This document shows positions 9,091 through 19,879 of a DNA stretch of 64,000 nt, piece by piece. Position numbers and translations under genes: made by a program. The notes under the pieces were generated by a model, which did no database searches, had not been told where the DNA came from, and saw only the letters and a program-made list of their open reading frames with translations. Origin of the DNA: Rhynchospora pubera (lineage: Eukaryota; Streptophyta; Magnoliopsida; Poales; Cyperaceae); assembly GCA_028095005.1 (NCBI GenBank), contig CM051462.1, forward strand, positions 125,044,752 to 125,108,751, in the 5' to 3' direction. How positions within the stretch are numbered: the first letter of the stretch is position 1; every line of letters begins with the position of its first letter.

Positions 9091-11837
9091 TAATCAATTT
9101 CCAAAACAATGACATTTTTTAGAAAATATTTGCTTCTGAGGTAATTGTAATCTCTAGTTGTCTTCAACTTTGAAAATCATCATATTACATGCAGCTTTGT
9201 ATACAACCATACAATAGACGGCTTCTTTTCTAATAGTAATTGTATTTAACGTTAGCTTGTTACATGTTTGTCTTAAAATTAATATCGTGCTTTTGGGTCC
9301 GGGTATCTTTGGCTACACCTACCAGTTAAAACTATTTTTCAAAAAAAAAACTATGATTCGATAACAATCTGACCATACAAGGAAGTAGGAACAATGGAGG
9401 TGGTACCCGCGCAAAAGAAAATATTTCCTACATCCTATATTGTACCAACGAGGCAACGAATGCGTCTAAGTAATATATATCGCCCTATGCATTTTCTTAC
9501 CTTGGGAACCCACACGCACAAGTTCAAATTTCCACGATAAAATGGTCAAGCCGTATATGTCGATCAAAATAAGCTTTCTTCCAAAGATTTTTCTACTAAA
9601 ATTAGATTACAAAACAAATAGAGACTATCAGAAGTCTCTTGCTATTTAAGGTTATCACGGTATAACTATCTCTAAGGGTTGCCATTTTCCCTCATCATAT
9701 ACAAAAAAGTACCAACTACAAATTCTGACCTTGAAATGCCCAATCAGAAAAACATAGAATAGTCTTTACATTTTTGTCCAGAGAAAAAGTTTTCCACCAC
9801 CGGCACAGGCAAGAAGACCCTCTTTATAGGGATGTGTTGCGAACCGGCAAGGGACATTTGTCATGTACTCACTTTTGAGAGGAGTAGTAATGTTATTCTC
9901 TGTTGAAATTACGTCTATTGCTCTCTGAATATTTCCTATGAATATATAGGAGTCATTCCAACCCCATATTGCACTGTTACAAAAAATAAAGAGCAGTTAA
10001 CACAATTATTTTAGAATATAAGAAATTAATTCAGGTTTATTATTATGCCCAAAAGGGTCAACTAAATGCGACCAAAGCAAAGAAGGGAGAAAAATAATGA
10101 AATCGATTCAACAGCGAGCCTGCGCTGATTTGGTACCACGTTATAGATATACTTTCAGCAGCTAATTTTGGCACTGTGCTGCCATATTTCAGTATTGTAA
10201 GCCTTATCACCCAATGGTCGACTTCAAATTAGTTTTATCACTTTTCTTGGAGATAAATTTATACAAATGCGCACCTGAAAGACGACAGCCTACCTGCTGC
10301 CTTGTTGTTATGCTTAACTATCGACAGATTTTCAAAGTGAGGACCACCCCAAATACGAATAGTGTCTTCAGTACTGCAAAGGAAAAGGTACAGAACTGAG
10401 TTATGCGCACCAGAAATATTGCCTAGGCAGAGCACTACTAGCACTTGTGCAGTCTACAGGAAATATTTGTACTACATATAAAAGTCAATCACAATCTCTA
10501 CAGGTTCGCATCATAACATCTATGCATTATTTGCAATTGCAGATTAATACATTATTTTTTCGCATTTGTGCAATATTATCAACAGCTTACCCCAAAAGAA
10601 TATTGGTTCAACCCCAAAATCAGCAACAATGAATTCTAAACTATTCATGCAAAAATGACTAAATTACCCTTCCTCTGGTTATCTCATGAGTCACTTGATT
10701 CGAAATTATTCTAAAAAAATTCTAAAACTGACACTGGCAACTTCATTTAACTGCAAGAATTCATATTGCGAACATACCTAGTTGAAACTAAACCATTCCC
10801 AGTTGGCGAGAAATAGGCTGACTGCACAGCTCTATTATGTGCTACTTCTTTTATAGACTTTGGCTGTTCTTTACCTAGGCATCTCAAATCCCATATTCGC
10901 ACAAATCCATCTGCTGAACAAGTAGCAACCAAATTTGAATTCCCCGGGTGAACATCAATGGTATTAACTCTTTGTTCATGCATTTCCCACAAGTCTATAA
11001 TTTTACCAGTTCTTCCATCAAAAGATTTTACCTGTTTCAATGTGTGGAGATTTTATGATGTTGATTTCCAACATTGGCTCACAAAAGTAGGAATTAAAAT
11101 GTTAATTCATCAGCTATATAAAATCTTTGCAAAAGAAAATCATAATTATTGCTATTGGCAAATACTCTTACTTTTGTATCTGAAAGGGAGCATTTAGCCT
11201 ACACTTCAATCATTTCAAAATTTTTAGTTTATTTACACCCAATATGGAACAGAGTCAATTTTTCCTTTCTTTTTTAATTGCCATATCAAACTTTAATCAC
11301 ATTTCTATGAAACCAAAGTTCCTCAATAATTAGAAGATCAACAGGAAATGGTATTGTATAACAAGGAAGAGCCAAAGTTCCTCAAAAGAGAGTATTTCAC
11401 CAGATTATCAGAGCACTTATGAGCTTGAAACTACAAAGAAGAATGTCCTCGAGACTAGGAAAGAAGGCCGACTAATAATTTTCCTAATTCTACTTCTTGA
11501 ATTAGTCACAAAGAAACAACACGGCTGCCAAACCTTGCCTTCATAGCCCAAAAGGAGAGAATTGTCATCGTGAGGCAACTGAGAAAGCGAAAAAATGGAG
11601 AACTCAGAAGTGTGGATTATGTCAAACATCTCTTTTTCCATGTCCATCAAACAGAGATCCCCATCATGGCACGAACTGTAAATCTGCACTTCAAGTTAAA
11701 CCATATTCTCAGTGTCATTGGGTATTAAGCTGGCATGAGTTGAGAATTCACATCTCAATAATCATTTATAATTGATTTTGCTGCTTCTTTTTTCTGTCTA
11801 TCAGGTGCTTGAATGCCGCACTTGGTACATTACATGG

Positions 11838-11840
11838 TTT

Positions 11841-11881
<41 letters not shown>
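11838..11881. repeat. (TA)n(GA)n compound microsatellite in intron 1 of the right WDR76-like copy
   Basis: About eleven TA units run straight into about ten GA units inside the large first intron. Confidence 0.9.
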
Positions 11882-11882
<1 letters not shown>

Positions 11883-12779
11883 CTCTATTTTTTTTTATTT
11901 TAGAAAATCCTTGATATAATTAGTTCTTGACCCAAAAACATTAGCTCTTAAAAATACGAAAAGAATAGCAGAATGATTTACATTTCTTCAATGGGGTATT
12001 TCTTGAATCCCCTCTACTTCTGCTCTCAAAATTTTATTAAAAAATTGTCATCTACTTTACCAAGCCAGGCGTTACTGGACTTATAAGTAATTTTTATTTG
12101 CTAATATATCCTATGTCATCTGAGCAAAACTATGTTGGTGCAACAAGATGATATCCAAACTTTGACACATACCTTCTTTTTGTGATTCACAAAGTACTAA
12201 AACTAAACATCATTCGAAAAAAAAGTATTCAGGCCTGGGAAAAGGATGAATTAAATTGAGAAACAAGTGTATATAGGGTTGGACTGTTAGAGAGTGGAAA
12301 ATCTAACACCAACTGAAATACTGCACGAGAAACGAAACCAGACCTCAAAAGCTGAATCTGAATCAACCAGAAGGTAATTTAATCTGATCACTACAACTTG
12401 AGCTGAACAGGAGGCTGCCCATAACCAACAGAAAAAACCTCACCATACATAACCTATTGGCTGTACCTGGCACAAAACCAAAACCTGAGGAAACCTAATG
12501 AAGGGCCTGATATAACCGGTAAAACAAACTCAAACCAAATTACGCAAAATACAAATTGGCCTGGAAACCAATTAATTTGTTCAAAAAATTAAACTGACTC
12601 GAACAATAATATAGTTTGTTGAGGAATATACTTCATATAAATCTCTTTCTTAATTAAAATGTTCTAACATTATATGTGTTTATGATTTCAGTTTGGTTAT
12701 TGCAGTCTCTTCATTAAAGAGAGAATAATACTCATTTTTGTTGTTTGTTTTTGCTATGCACTTGTATGCATTCAGCTAT

Positions 12780-13225
12780 ACTTTGAATCAATAAGACAAT
12801 CCATTAATAATAAATTTCCTACTGTATGCATTGAGCAACTGAAAGTTTGAAACAATAAGACAACAGTCGCATTTATTTGACAAACTTGACCCAGACCCAA
12901 TTTGACTTAAACAAACCCCACCACACCTAGCATGTGTAACAATGGCATACATGCAAATATGCAATGCATACTTTGAATCAATAAGACAATCCATCAAACT
13001 CATTTATTTGACAAACTTGACCCAGACCCAATTTGACTTAAACAAACCCCACCACACCTAGCATGTGTAACAATGGCATACATGCAAATATGCAATGCAT
13101 ACTTTGAATCAATAAGACAATCCATCAATCTCATTTATTTGACAAACTTGACCCGGACCCAATGTGACTTAAACAAGCCCCATCACACCTAGCTTGAGTA
13201 GCAATGAAATACATGCTATTATGAG
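12780..13225. repeat. 131-bp minisatellite, about three units, in intron 1
   Basis: Units begin with ACTTTGAATCAATAAGACAA at 12780, 12970 and 13101. The last two are 131 bp apart, and the first contains an extra ~60 bp. Each carries TTTATTTGACAAACTTGACC, CAATTTGACTTAAAC (CAATGTGACTTAAAC in the last) and a TAGCATGTGTAACAATGG-like stretch. Only one diverged unit is present in the left copy's intron (60-110). Confidence 0.9.
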
Positions 13226-13899
13226 ATTTTCTACAAATAAAGAAGAATTTACCCAAAAATAATTTCGTATTTCTAGTTAATAACTTACCTTTCCTACTGA
13301 AGAAGGATGGACTGAAATCCCTGAAACATGACTTTTATGAGGAAAAGACACATAAACCCCATCTGAATCCCCTTCTCCATCTTCTCCATTGACATCTGCA
13401 ACCCAAAATCCCAAAGAACCTTGCTCACTGCCTGATACAACAATCGACCTACTAAGAAGAGGCAAAAACCTTACGATGACGATCCTGTCGTTCCCCACCG
13501 TTCTCACATTCCCCTTTTTCAAGCCCAAGTCGACTCTTGCATCCAGACCGAAGCTAACCTCATTTTCACTATCTCCTATTTCTCTCCTCTCTCCAGACAA
13601 ACACGTCACGTCGACCAGATGCCGCCACGAGTCAGAACCAAGAAATGCATCGGTGAATGCGAGAGGAGGAGGGAGGCCACGAGAACGCAGAGATCGGCGC
13701 AACGTGGCTGGCGGAGGTTAGGTGCGGTGGGTTTACTGAGAGATCTTATGGGCTTAGGAGGTGCGAGAAGGGCGGAGAGTTGAGATTTCTGGTGAAGGAT
13801 AGAAGCGATCATTTCTTTGTTGCGTTTTATGTTCTCTTGACGGAGTTGCTCGTAGTCTAAAGCCATGGTCGAATTGGCTTTCTTTGGTGGCGCCATTGA

Positions 13900-14400
13900 T
13901 TTTGGTGCGAGTAAGAGAGCAAGATGGAGGAGTTTAGACGGGAATAAGAATAAGAATAGTGTAATTAAACATTCTGTGTCTAAATATATGCGGTCTTATG
14001 AGTCTTTCGCCTGAAACGTGGGTCCCGTCGATTGGTATAAGTTGGGAAAAGATCACGGCATCACGCAGAATAATGTCGAGCACAGAGGCGATAGAAATAT
14101 TGCATACGAAGGTCGATCTACTGTGGATCGGTGAATAGTTCAATAAATATGGAGCATGTAGTACAAATTACTCCCTGAAATATGATTTAATGAATACCTT
14201 ATAAATATTTTGTTGCAGAGAAATGGTTTATGGACCGTACATAGTGAAACGGATATAACCAGAGTATTGGAAACTATATAATGGCGGGAAATTTTATCAA
14301 AAAAAAAATATATATATATAATGGCGGGAAAGACTGCTGGCGAGTGGTGAGGAACAAACGGGCGGGAAAGATCAAAGATCGTCTGGATAGATAAAAAGGC
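13900..14400 (-). promoter_or_regulatory. Promoter of the right WDR76-like copy with three perfect E2F boxes
   Basis: GGCGGGAAA (minus-strand TTTCCCGCC) occurs at 14283-14291, 14323-14331 and 14361-14369, about 390-475 bp upstream of the ATG. Boxes 2 and 3 correspond to the two sites of the left copy. Box 1 is a duplicate created by a tiny insertion (next entry). Conservation between paralogues supports function; binding itself is inferred. Confidence 0.65.
14275..14331. mobile_element. Extremely 5'-truncated LINE tail with a 17-bp TSD
   Basis: TATATAATGGCGGGAAA (14275-14291) is repeated exactly at 14315-14331. Between them lies TTTTATC followed by ten A and a short TA tail. The last bases of LINE A's 3' end are TTTATC followed by poly-A, so the insert looks like about 7 nt of a LINE 3' end plus its poly-A tail. 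The left paralogue has one copy of the site and no insert. Confidence 0.6.
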
Positions 14401-14486
14401 TGGCTTGGTTAATTAAGCCCGTATGTTCGTCCTTTAATGGTTTGTTTTGTTAATGGGACAGGTTATTTTTTATCTACAAAAAAAAT

Positions 14487-14756
14487 ATGGGCAGGTTCTT
14501 TCTTTTGTATTAATTGCTCGGCTCGGCCCACACCCTTCGATAACTCATTTAGGCCCTGATGAAAATGTCTTTTACGCGAGATTTTATTTCATTGCATAAT
14601 TGCATTTCGGATATCCTAACTATGGGCAGGTTCTTTCTTTTGTATTAATTGCTCGGCCCGGCCCACACCCTTCGATAACTCATTTAGGCCCTGATGAAAA
14701 TGTCTTTTACGCGAGATTTTATTTCATTGCATTATTTCATTTAGGCCCTTCTTTCT
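14487..14756. repeat. 135-bp near-identical tandem duplication
   Basis: ATGGGCAGGTTCTTTC begins at 14487 and again at 14622. The two 135-bp units differ at only a few positions (for example GGCTCGG against GGCCCGG), so the duplication is recent. The surrounding spacer (14400-14985) has no gene; a CT-rich stretch lies at 14790-14935. Confidence 0.9.
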
Positions 14757-14984
14757 TGCTACGGATCCAGCCCAAGCCCAATAAACACATATCATCCTCT
14801 CTCTTCTGCACCCTCTTTTCTCCTCCTCTCCTCTTTATCTCTTTCCTTACCGATCTTCTTTCCTCTATTCTCCATCCTTCTCTCCCTAACGTATCTCCTC
14901 CCTTTCTTTTTATATTCTCTTATCTCTTCTTATAAGCACCGTCTCTGTTAATAAAAATCGAGAATTACATATTCTAGATAAAGG

Positions 14985-16440
14985 AGCATGTAAAATTCAT
15001 TAAGGAAGTGTCAAATATGTTTCATTAGCACATTATTATAGAAGTACATAATTTGTGATAAGAAAGTAACTAGTAATTTTTAAGGGAGTATGTAAGATTC
15101 GTTAAAAGAGTGTTAATAATATTTTCATTTTTTTTTATTATGGATGTATGTAATTTGTGATAAGGGAGTAACAAATAATTTCTAAAGAAGTATGTAAGAT
15201 TCGTTAATGGGTGTTAAAAATAATTTTATTTATCTTTTATTATGGAAGTACGTAATTTGTGATAAAAAAAAGTAATTAATTTATTTTTTAGTGAATATGT
15301 AATATTCGTTAAGGGAATGTTAAAAATGTTTCATTTATTTTTTATTGTAGAAGTACATAACTTGTTATAAGAGAGTAACTAATTATTTTTAAGGGAGTAT
15401 ATAAGATTCGTTGAGAGAGTGTTAAAACTAATTTTATTTATCTTTTATTACGGAAGTACGTAATTTGTGATAAGGAAGTAACTAATTATTTTTAAGGAAG
15501 TATAAAAGTTTCATTAAGGGAGTGTCAAATATGTTTTCCTTTATCTTTAAACATGAAATTTGTAATTTATGATAATGGAGTAATTAATTATTTTTAAAGA
15601 AGTATAAAAATTTCATTAAGGAAGTGTCAAATATGTTTTCATTTATCATTAATTATGGAAGTACGTAATTTATCAATAAGGAAATAACTAATTATTTTTA
15701 AGGGAGTATGTAAGATTCATTAAGTGAGTGTCAAATATTTTTTTATTTATCTTTTATTATAGAAGTACGTAATTTATGTTAAATGGGTAACTAATTATTT
15801 TTAGAGGAATATGTAAAATTTATAAAAGAGTGTCAAATAATTTTTATTTTTTTATTATAGATGTATGTAATTTATATTAAGGGAGTATGTAACATTGATT
15901 AAGAGAGTGTCAAAATTTATTTATTTATATTTTTATTATAGAAATACGTAATTTATGTTAAGGGAGTAAGTAAATATTATTAAGAGAGTATGTAATTTGT
16001 GATAAGTGAATAACTAATTATTTTTAAGTGAGTATGTAAGTGAGCGTCAAATATATTTTCATTTATCTTTTCTTATAAAACTACGTAATTTGTGATAAAG
16101 AAGTAATTAATTAAATATAAGAGAGTATGTAAGATTAATTAAGGGAGTGTTAAAAATATTTTCAATTATCTTTTATTGTGGAAGTACGTAATTTGTATTA
16201 AGGGAGTAACTAATTATTTTTAAGAAAATATGTAACATCATTAAGGGAGTGTTATTTTATTATGAAAGTAGGTAATTTGTATTAAGGAAGTAACTAATTA
16301 TTTTTAAGGAAGTATGTAAGATTTATTAAGGGAGTGTCGAATATGTTTTCAGTTATCTTTTATTACGGAAGTAGGTAATTTGTATTAAAGAAGTAACTAA
16401 TTATTTTTAAGGGAGTATGTAAGATTTATTAAGTTTGAAG
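14985..16440. repeat. AT-rich tandem array, ~104-bp monomer, about 14-15 units
   Basis: Diverged units follow the pattern GAAGTACGTAATTTGTGATAA, then AGTAACTAATTATTTTTAAG, then GGGAGTATGTAAGATT, then AAGGGAGTGTCAAATATG. The GTACGTAATTTGTG word recurs near 15041, 15145, 15245, 15350, 15452, 15658, 15762, 15945, 16080, 16183, 16263 and 16368. Spacing is near 104 bp with some partial units. It is a small satellite-like array with no coding potential. Confidence 0.9.
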
Positions 16441-16959
16441 TTTAGAAAAAAAATGTTTGCTCAATTAATATCTTCTATGATATTTTAATGAAATAAATAC
16501 TCCCTTGATATAGTTGAATTTATTGTCTATGATATTTTATTTAAGTAATTTGTACAGAGTATTTTACAGTATTTTTTTATTTTCCTAAATATTTGGTTCG
16601 ATATTTGAGAAGTTTATGATAAAATATGTATTCCTTTATTGTTTGCTTTTATAGATTATGGTTTCCATAAATTTTCAATGTTCAGGAGTGCATAATTAAT
16701 TTTCAACACCCAACACGTGTGCATTTATTAGCTCAAGTGCATAATAAATAACAGACCAGTTAAATCCAATGAACTATTGTTAGGCTTTGGTAATTACCTA
16801 ACGTCAATATTATTAGGCTGGCTAAATCCAGCATCCAGTCCATTAATCGCGCCTATTAATCACATAGGTTAGGATAGGATGGCAAGGAATGTCAAATAAG
16901 TGGGATGTCCCATATCAGCTCCTATTGCATTTCAATTCATTTGAAATATTTATTTATCG

Positions 16960-17182
16960 GGGTGAGTTTGGATTCGCAAGAATAAGGATCCGGATAAGAA
17001 TAAGCCCCAAATTCCTTATTCTTGTGCAACCCAAACAACACAAGAATAAAAAAATTGGACTTATCCGGCTCCTTATTCTTATATACTAACAAAACTATGA
17101 AATTTGGATAAGAATAAGAAATTCTAGAATCTCGTGTCAATCCTTATTCTTATGCTTATCCGGCCTCTATCCAAACATACCC
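16960..17182. mobile_element. MITE (GGGTG(A/T)GTTTGGAT family), diverged copy
   Basis: The ends are GGGTGAGTTTGGAT and ATCCAAACATACCC, 223 bp apart, with a subterminal inverted stretch of AAGAATAAGGA type. The 221-bp copy at 61665-61885 has the same organisation and core (CCTTATTCTTGTG, ACTAACAAAAC/GTTTTGTTAGT). No clear TSD is visible here, so the copy is old. Confidence 0.7.
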
Positions 17183-17194
17183 AGGAAGTTTTGT

Positions 17195-17445
17195 CATCCC
17201 TTGTCATTGTTAAACACAAAATGAACACATAAAATAGACAATGTAAACATATAAAAAATCAAAGTGAACACTTGCAAACAAATAAGTGTTGTCATCTCTC
17301 GTTCAGATTTTTATATGCATATTCAATTTTTTTTATTGATCTTATTTGTTTGTATGTGTTCACTTTGATCATTATATATATTAATTTTGTCTATTTTATG
17401 TGTTCACTTTCTGTTTAGCAATAAAAAAAAATATAGATGGCAGCA
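17195..17445. repeat. Foldback element (GTGAACACATA family)
   Basis: The left arm (AAAATGAACACATAAAATAGAC and AAAGTGAACACTTGCAAACAAAT) is mirrored by the right arm (ATTTGTTTGTATGTGTTCACTTT and GTCTATTTTATGTGTTCACTTT). It is non-coding. Related arms occur at 8905-9090, and GTGAACATATA words recur at 61200-61260. Confidence 0.65.
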
Positions 17446-17924
17446 ATCAATTTCCTTTTTTTTTTAGGATTTCCTTAAATCTAATAACATGAAAATTCCA
17501 ACTAAATGTCACTGAACCATTCATTTTGATCAAAAAATTTCTAGTGAAATGAAATCCTGTGTTGAAAAATCTTTATATTGTAAAAGCGTCCGAGTCCTAC
17601 ACTACGCTCTAACATTCCTTGAAGGCTTAAACCCTTGTCTGTCTGACTCTCCTCCGTTAGTGCCTTAATAATTTGAGCTTTCGTTTTCCATTCATTTAAA
17701 ATTTTTCCCCGTTATATTTCTCGAATATGTTGTTGTTAAAGCAGTATTTTTTGTAACCCAAACTGTTCCGAAAAGAAAAATGTACAAGAAAAATCTACCT
17801 GCAGTTTGGTGTAACCAGAAACAATGATTTTCTTGGAAGAATTAGAAACAATTGGATTTTAATTAAGCTTAATCTTATTAAGAGAGGTTGGCAGGACATT
17901 GATATTTGTTCTTTTTTTTTTTGG

Positions 17925-18150
17925 GGGGGGGGGGGGGGTGGACTTCGCATTCTCTGGATGGCCATCCAGTGGATGATTTCGATCTCAGCAGTCTGATTAA
18001 ATCTCAATGGCCATAGATGTCCCGTGCATGATACTAAGATTGATATGTCCGAAAAAATTTAACCGTTTAGATTAAATCAGACGGCTCGAATTGAAAGACG
18101 TCCACTGGATGGTTGAATACAACCATCCAGAGAATACGGGTCCGGGGGGG
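17925..18150. repeat. Foldback element beside a G16 run (TGCATGTAACCAGATTGATA family)
   Basis: ATTCTCTGGATGG near the left end is inverted as CCATCCAGAGAAT near 18120, and CCATCCAGTGGA is inverted as TCCACTGGATGG. The centre (CCGTGCATG, GATTGATATGTCCGAAAAA, TTTAACCG, CAGACGGCTC) also occurs in the foldback at 35947-36133, so this is a dispersed family. A run of about 16 G precedes it at 17923-17938. Confidence 0.6.
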
Positions 18151-18274
18151 TGAGGGTGTCTCTCAGGCTCAGCTATCAATACTCCTCTTCTTTCTTATAC
18201 AAAGTATCTAATAAGGATCATACTTCCAATCCGTTAAATATCTCGACAATCTTGCAAATCGTCAAGTTTTATTG

Positions 18275-19879
18275 TAAGAAATATCTAGTTTCTGCCTTTT
18301 CTGCAAATCGGCGTCCCTCCCACTAAATTATTTGGGTTTACCCCTGTCAAATAAAGCACTGAGAAAAAGAGATTTTCAAAACCTCATTTCAAAATTTCAA
18401 ACAAAGCTCAATGGGTGGTCAGCATCACTACTCTCAATTGCAGGAAGGACAGTATTGATAAACGCTTGCTTGAGCTCTTTACTCATATACTTTATGTCGG
18501 CTTTCAAGCTCCCAGCCTGGGTTCTTAAGAGAATGGATAAAATAAGGAAAAACTTCTTATGGCATGGTTGTAACAGCTCTAAGTTGGTTCTCATTTCATG
18601 GGATAAAGTATGCTTGCCAAAATCAATAGGAGGACTTGGAATACTAGACCTATCAATCATGAATAAAGCCTTATTGGCAAGATGGCTTTGGTTATGGCTC
18701 TCAAAGGAAACCTCAATCTGGTCTGGCCTCAATTCAATCCTTCAAAATGGTAAATTCTCGAGTTTCCCTCTGATTGGCCAGCTCCAAAAAACCTTCTCCA
18801 ATATGTTGGATTTGTTCTCAGCTATCACTAAATTTCAGCTAGGGGACGGCAAGAGAATACCTTTTTGGCACTTTGACTGGGGATATGGCATACTCAAACA
18901 CAAATTCCAAACCTTATTCTCTTTCTATCAAGACAAAGAGGTCACTGTCTATTACTTTCAGCAAAACAGTCATGCTGTTTTGAGGCTCTTCAAACCAGCC
19001 ATAAACACCTCAGTTTCGGCCTTAAACCAATTGAACCAAATCCTCCAGTTACTCCATGCTTCAAACATCTCACAGGTGCCGCTTACAGACACGGCATTAT
19101 GGACTTTACAAGCTGACAAACTTTTCTCCACAAAATCTCTTTACTGCTTCATCAAGACAATCCCAAAACACGCCTCCACAATGAAAGATATCTGGAAACT
19201 AAAAATACCGCCCAGGATGGTTATATTCCTTTGGAGAATGCTGCAGAACATAATAGCAACAATTGATACTTTAAAAAAAAAGAGGTTGGGCGATGCCGAG
19301 CATTTGCCATCTCTGCAGAACCGGGGAAGAAACAGTGCAACACATCTTCAATGAATGCAGTTTCACACTACAAGCTAAGCACTTACTCATCTCTTCTCAT
19401 TGCTCTGACAATATCCACCTTCTCCAAATAGAAACAACTTCCATACTTCAACATAAAATACAGCGTGCCTCTCCAAGAGCAAAAAAACTGTTGGCAATTT
19501 TGTCTTTCGTTATTTGGCGCGAAAGATGTCAACGAATTTTCAAGGATCACTTCAGCAACTTTCACACTATGGTGGACCAGACTCTGTTCGAATGGAGCAG
19601 CTACAATTTCAAAAGCCGATTGAGTAATAGCTGAATAGCTGAAGATACCTTCAAGTGCCCTGTTTAGGCGGTTTTTAGGCTGGAACATTTATGCTACCGG
19701 TCTGGAACAAACCCCTCCTTTTCTCTCATTTTCATCTTTTTCTTCTCTTGTTCTGCAATTTGTAATATTGTTTTCTTTTCACTTCTATTTAGCTCCTAGC
19801 TAAATTGTAAACTTTTATGACTTTACTTTTAATGAAAAAGATAAGGGCCAAGACCCTTATTTTTGTGTCAAAAAAAAAA
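18275..19879 (+). mobile_element. LINE C: 5'-truncated, decayed L1-type element
   Basis: Only the C-terminal third of an ORF2 remains. It starts within the RT region just before NYLGLPLSNK and ends with a 3' UTR and an A10 tail (19870-19879). No TSD could be matched and the frame is broken, so this insertion is older than LINEs A and B. It belongs to a different lineage, lacking the C-terminal RNase H domain. Confidence 0.85.
18332..19634 (+). pseudogene. LINE C ORF2 remnant (RT C-terminus plus zf-RVT), frameshifted
   Basis: The first part (to ~19281) encodes the post-YADD RT region: LGLPLSNKALRKRDF, SIAGRTVLINACLSSL, KNFLWHG and KSIGGLGILDL, then IPPRMVIFLWRML. A 1-nt shift in the A9 run at 19273-19281 moves the reading into the second frame. 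That frame carries the zinc-binding CHLCRTGEETVQHIFNEC and ends at 19634 after EWSSYNFKSRLSNS. There is no RNase H domain. Upstream in-frame codons continue to a stop near 18275. Confidence 0.85.

Larger units (their letters stand above)
11684..13288 (-). other. Intron 1 (1.6 kb) of the right WDR76-like copy
   Basis: Noncoding. It holds the TA/GA microsatellite and the 131-bp tandem repeats at 12780-13225. The remaining sequence is AT-rich with no reading frame or element end I can support. Confidence 0.6.
9766..13896 (-). pseudogene. WDR76/CMR1-like WD40 gene, right tandem copy: five exons, frameshifted in exon 1
   Basis: Exons on the minus strand are 13896-13289, 11683-11534, 11031-10778, 10373-10275 and 9973-9766, all with GT-AG borders and matching phases. 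Exon 2 encodes IYSSCHDGDLCLMDMEKEM. Exon 3 has WD repeats (VNTIDVHPGN, GFVRIWDLRCLG). Exon 4 has STEDTIRIWGG. Exon 5 ends GGGKLFLWTKM-stop, as in WDR76/CMR1 propellers. Exon 1 lacks one C near 13718 relative to the left copy (AACCTCC against AACCCTCC), so translation from the conserved MAPPKK start runs into a stop after 96 codons. The correct frame resumes on the other side. A ~20-codon Pro/Thr/Ser-rich segment present in the left copy is also missing. It is either a recent pseudogene or a base-call error, since exons 2-5 are entirely open. Confidence 0.75.

Noticed and set aside
14985..16440. Regular repeats considered as a CRISPR-like array
   Set aside because: Units are diverged, contiguous and AT-rich in a plant nuclear genome; a tandem satellite, not repeat-spacer structure.
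18332..19354. Considered as a host gene
   Set aside because: The content is the C-terminal half of an L1 ORF2 (RT thumb and zf-RVT) with a poly-A tail and frameshift.
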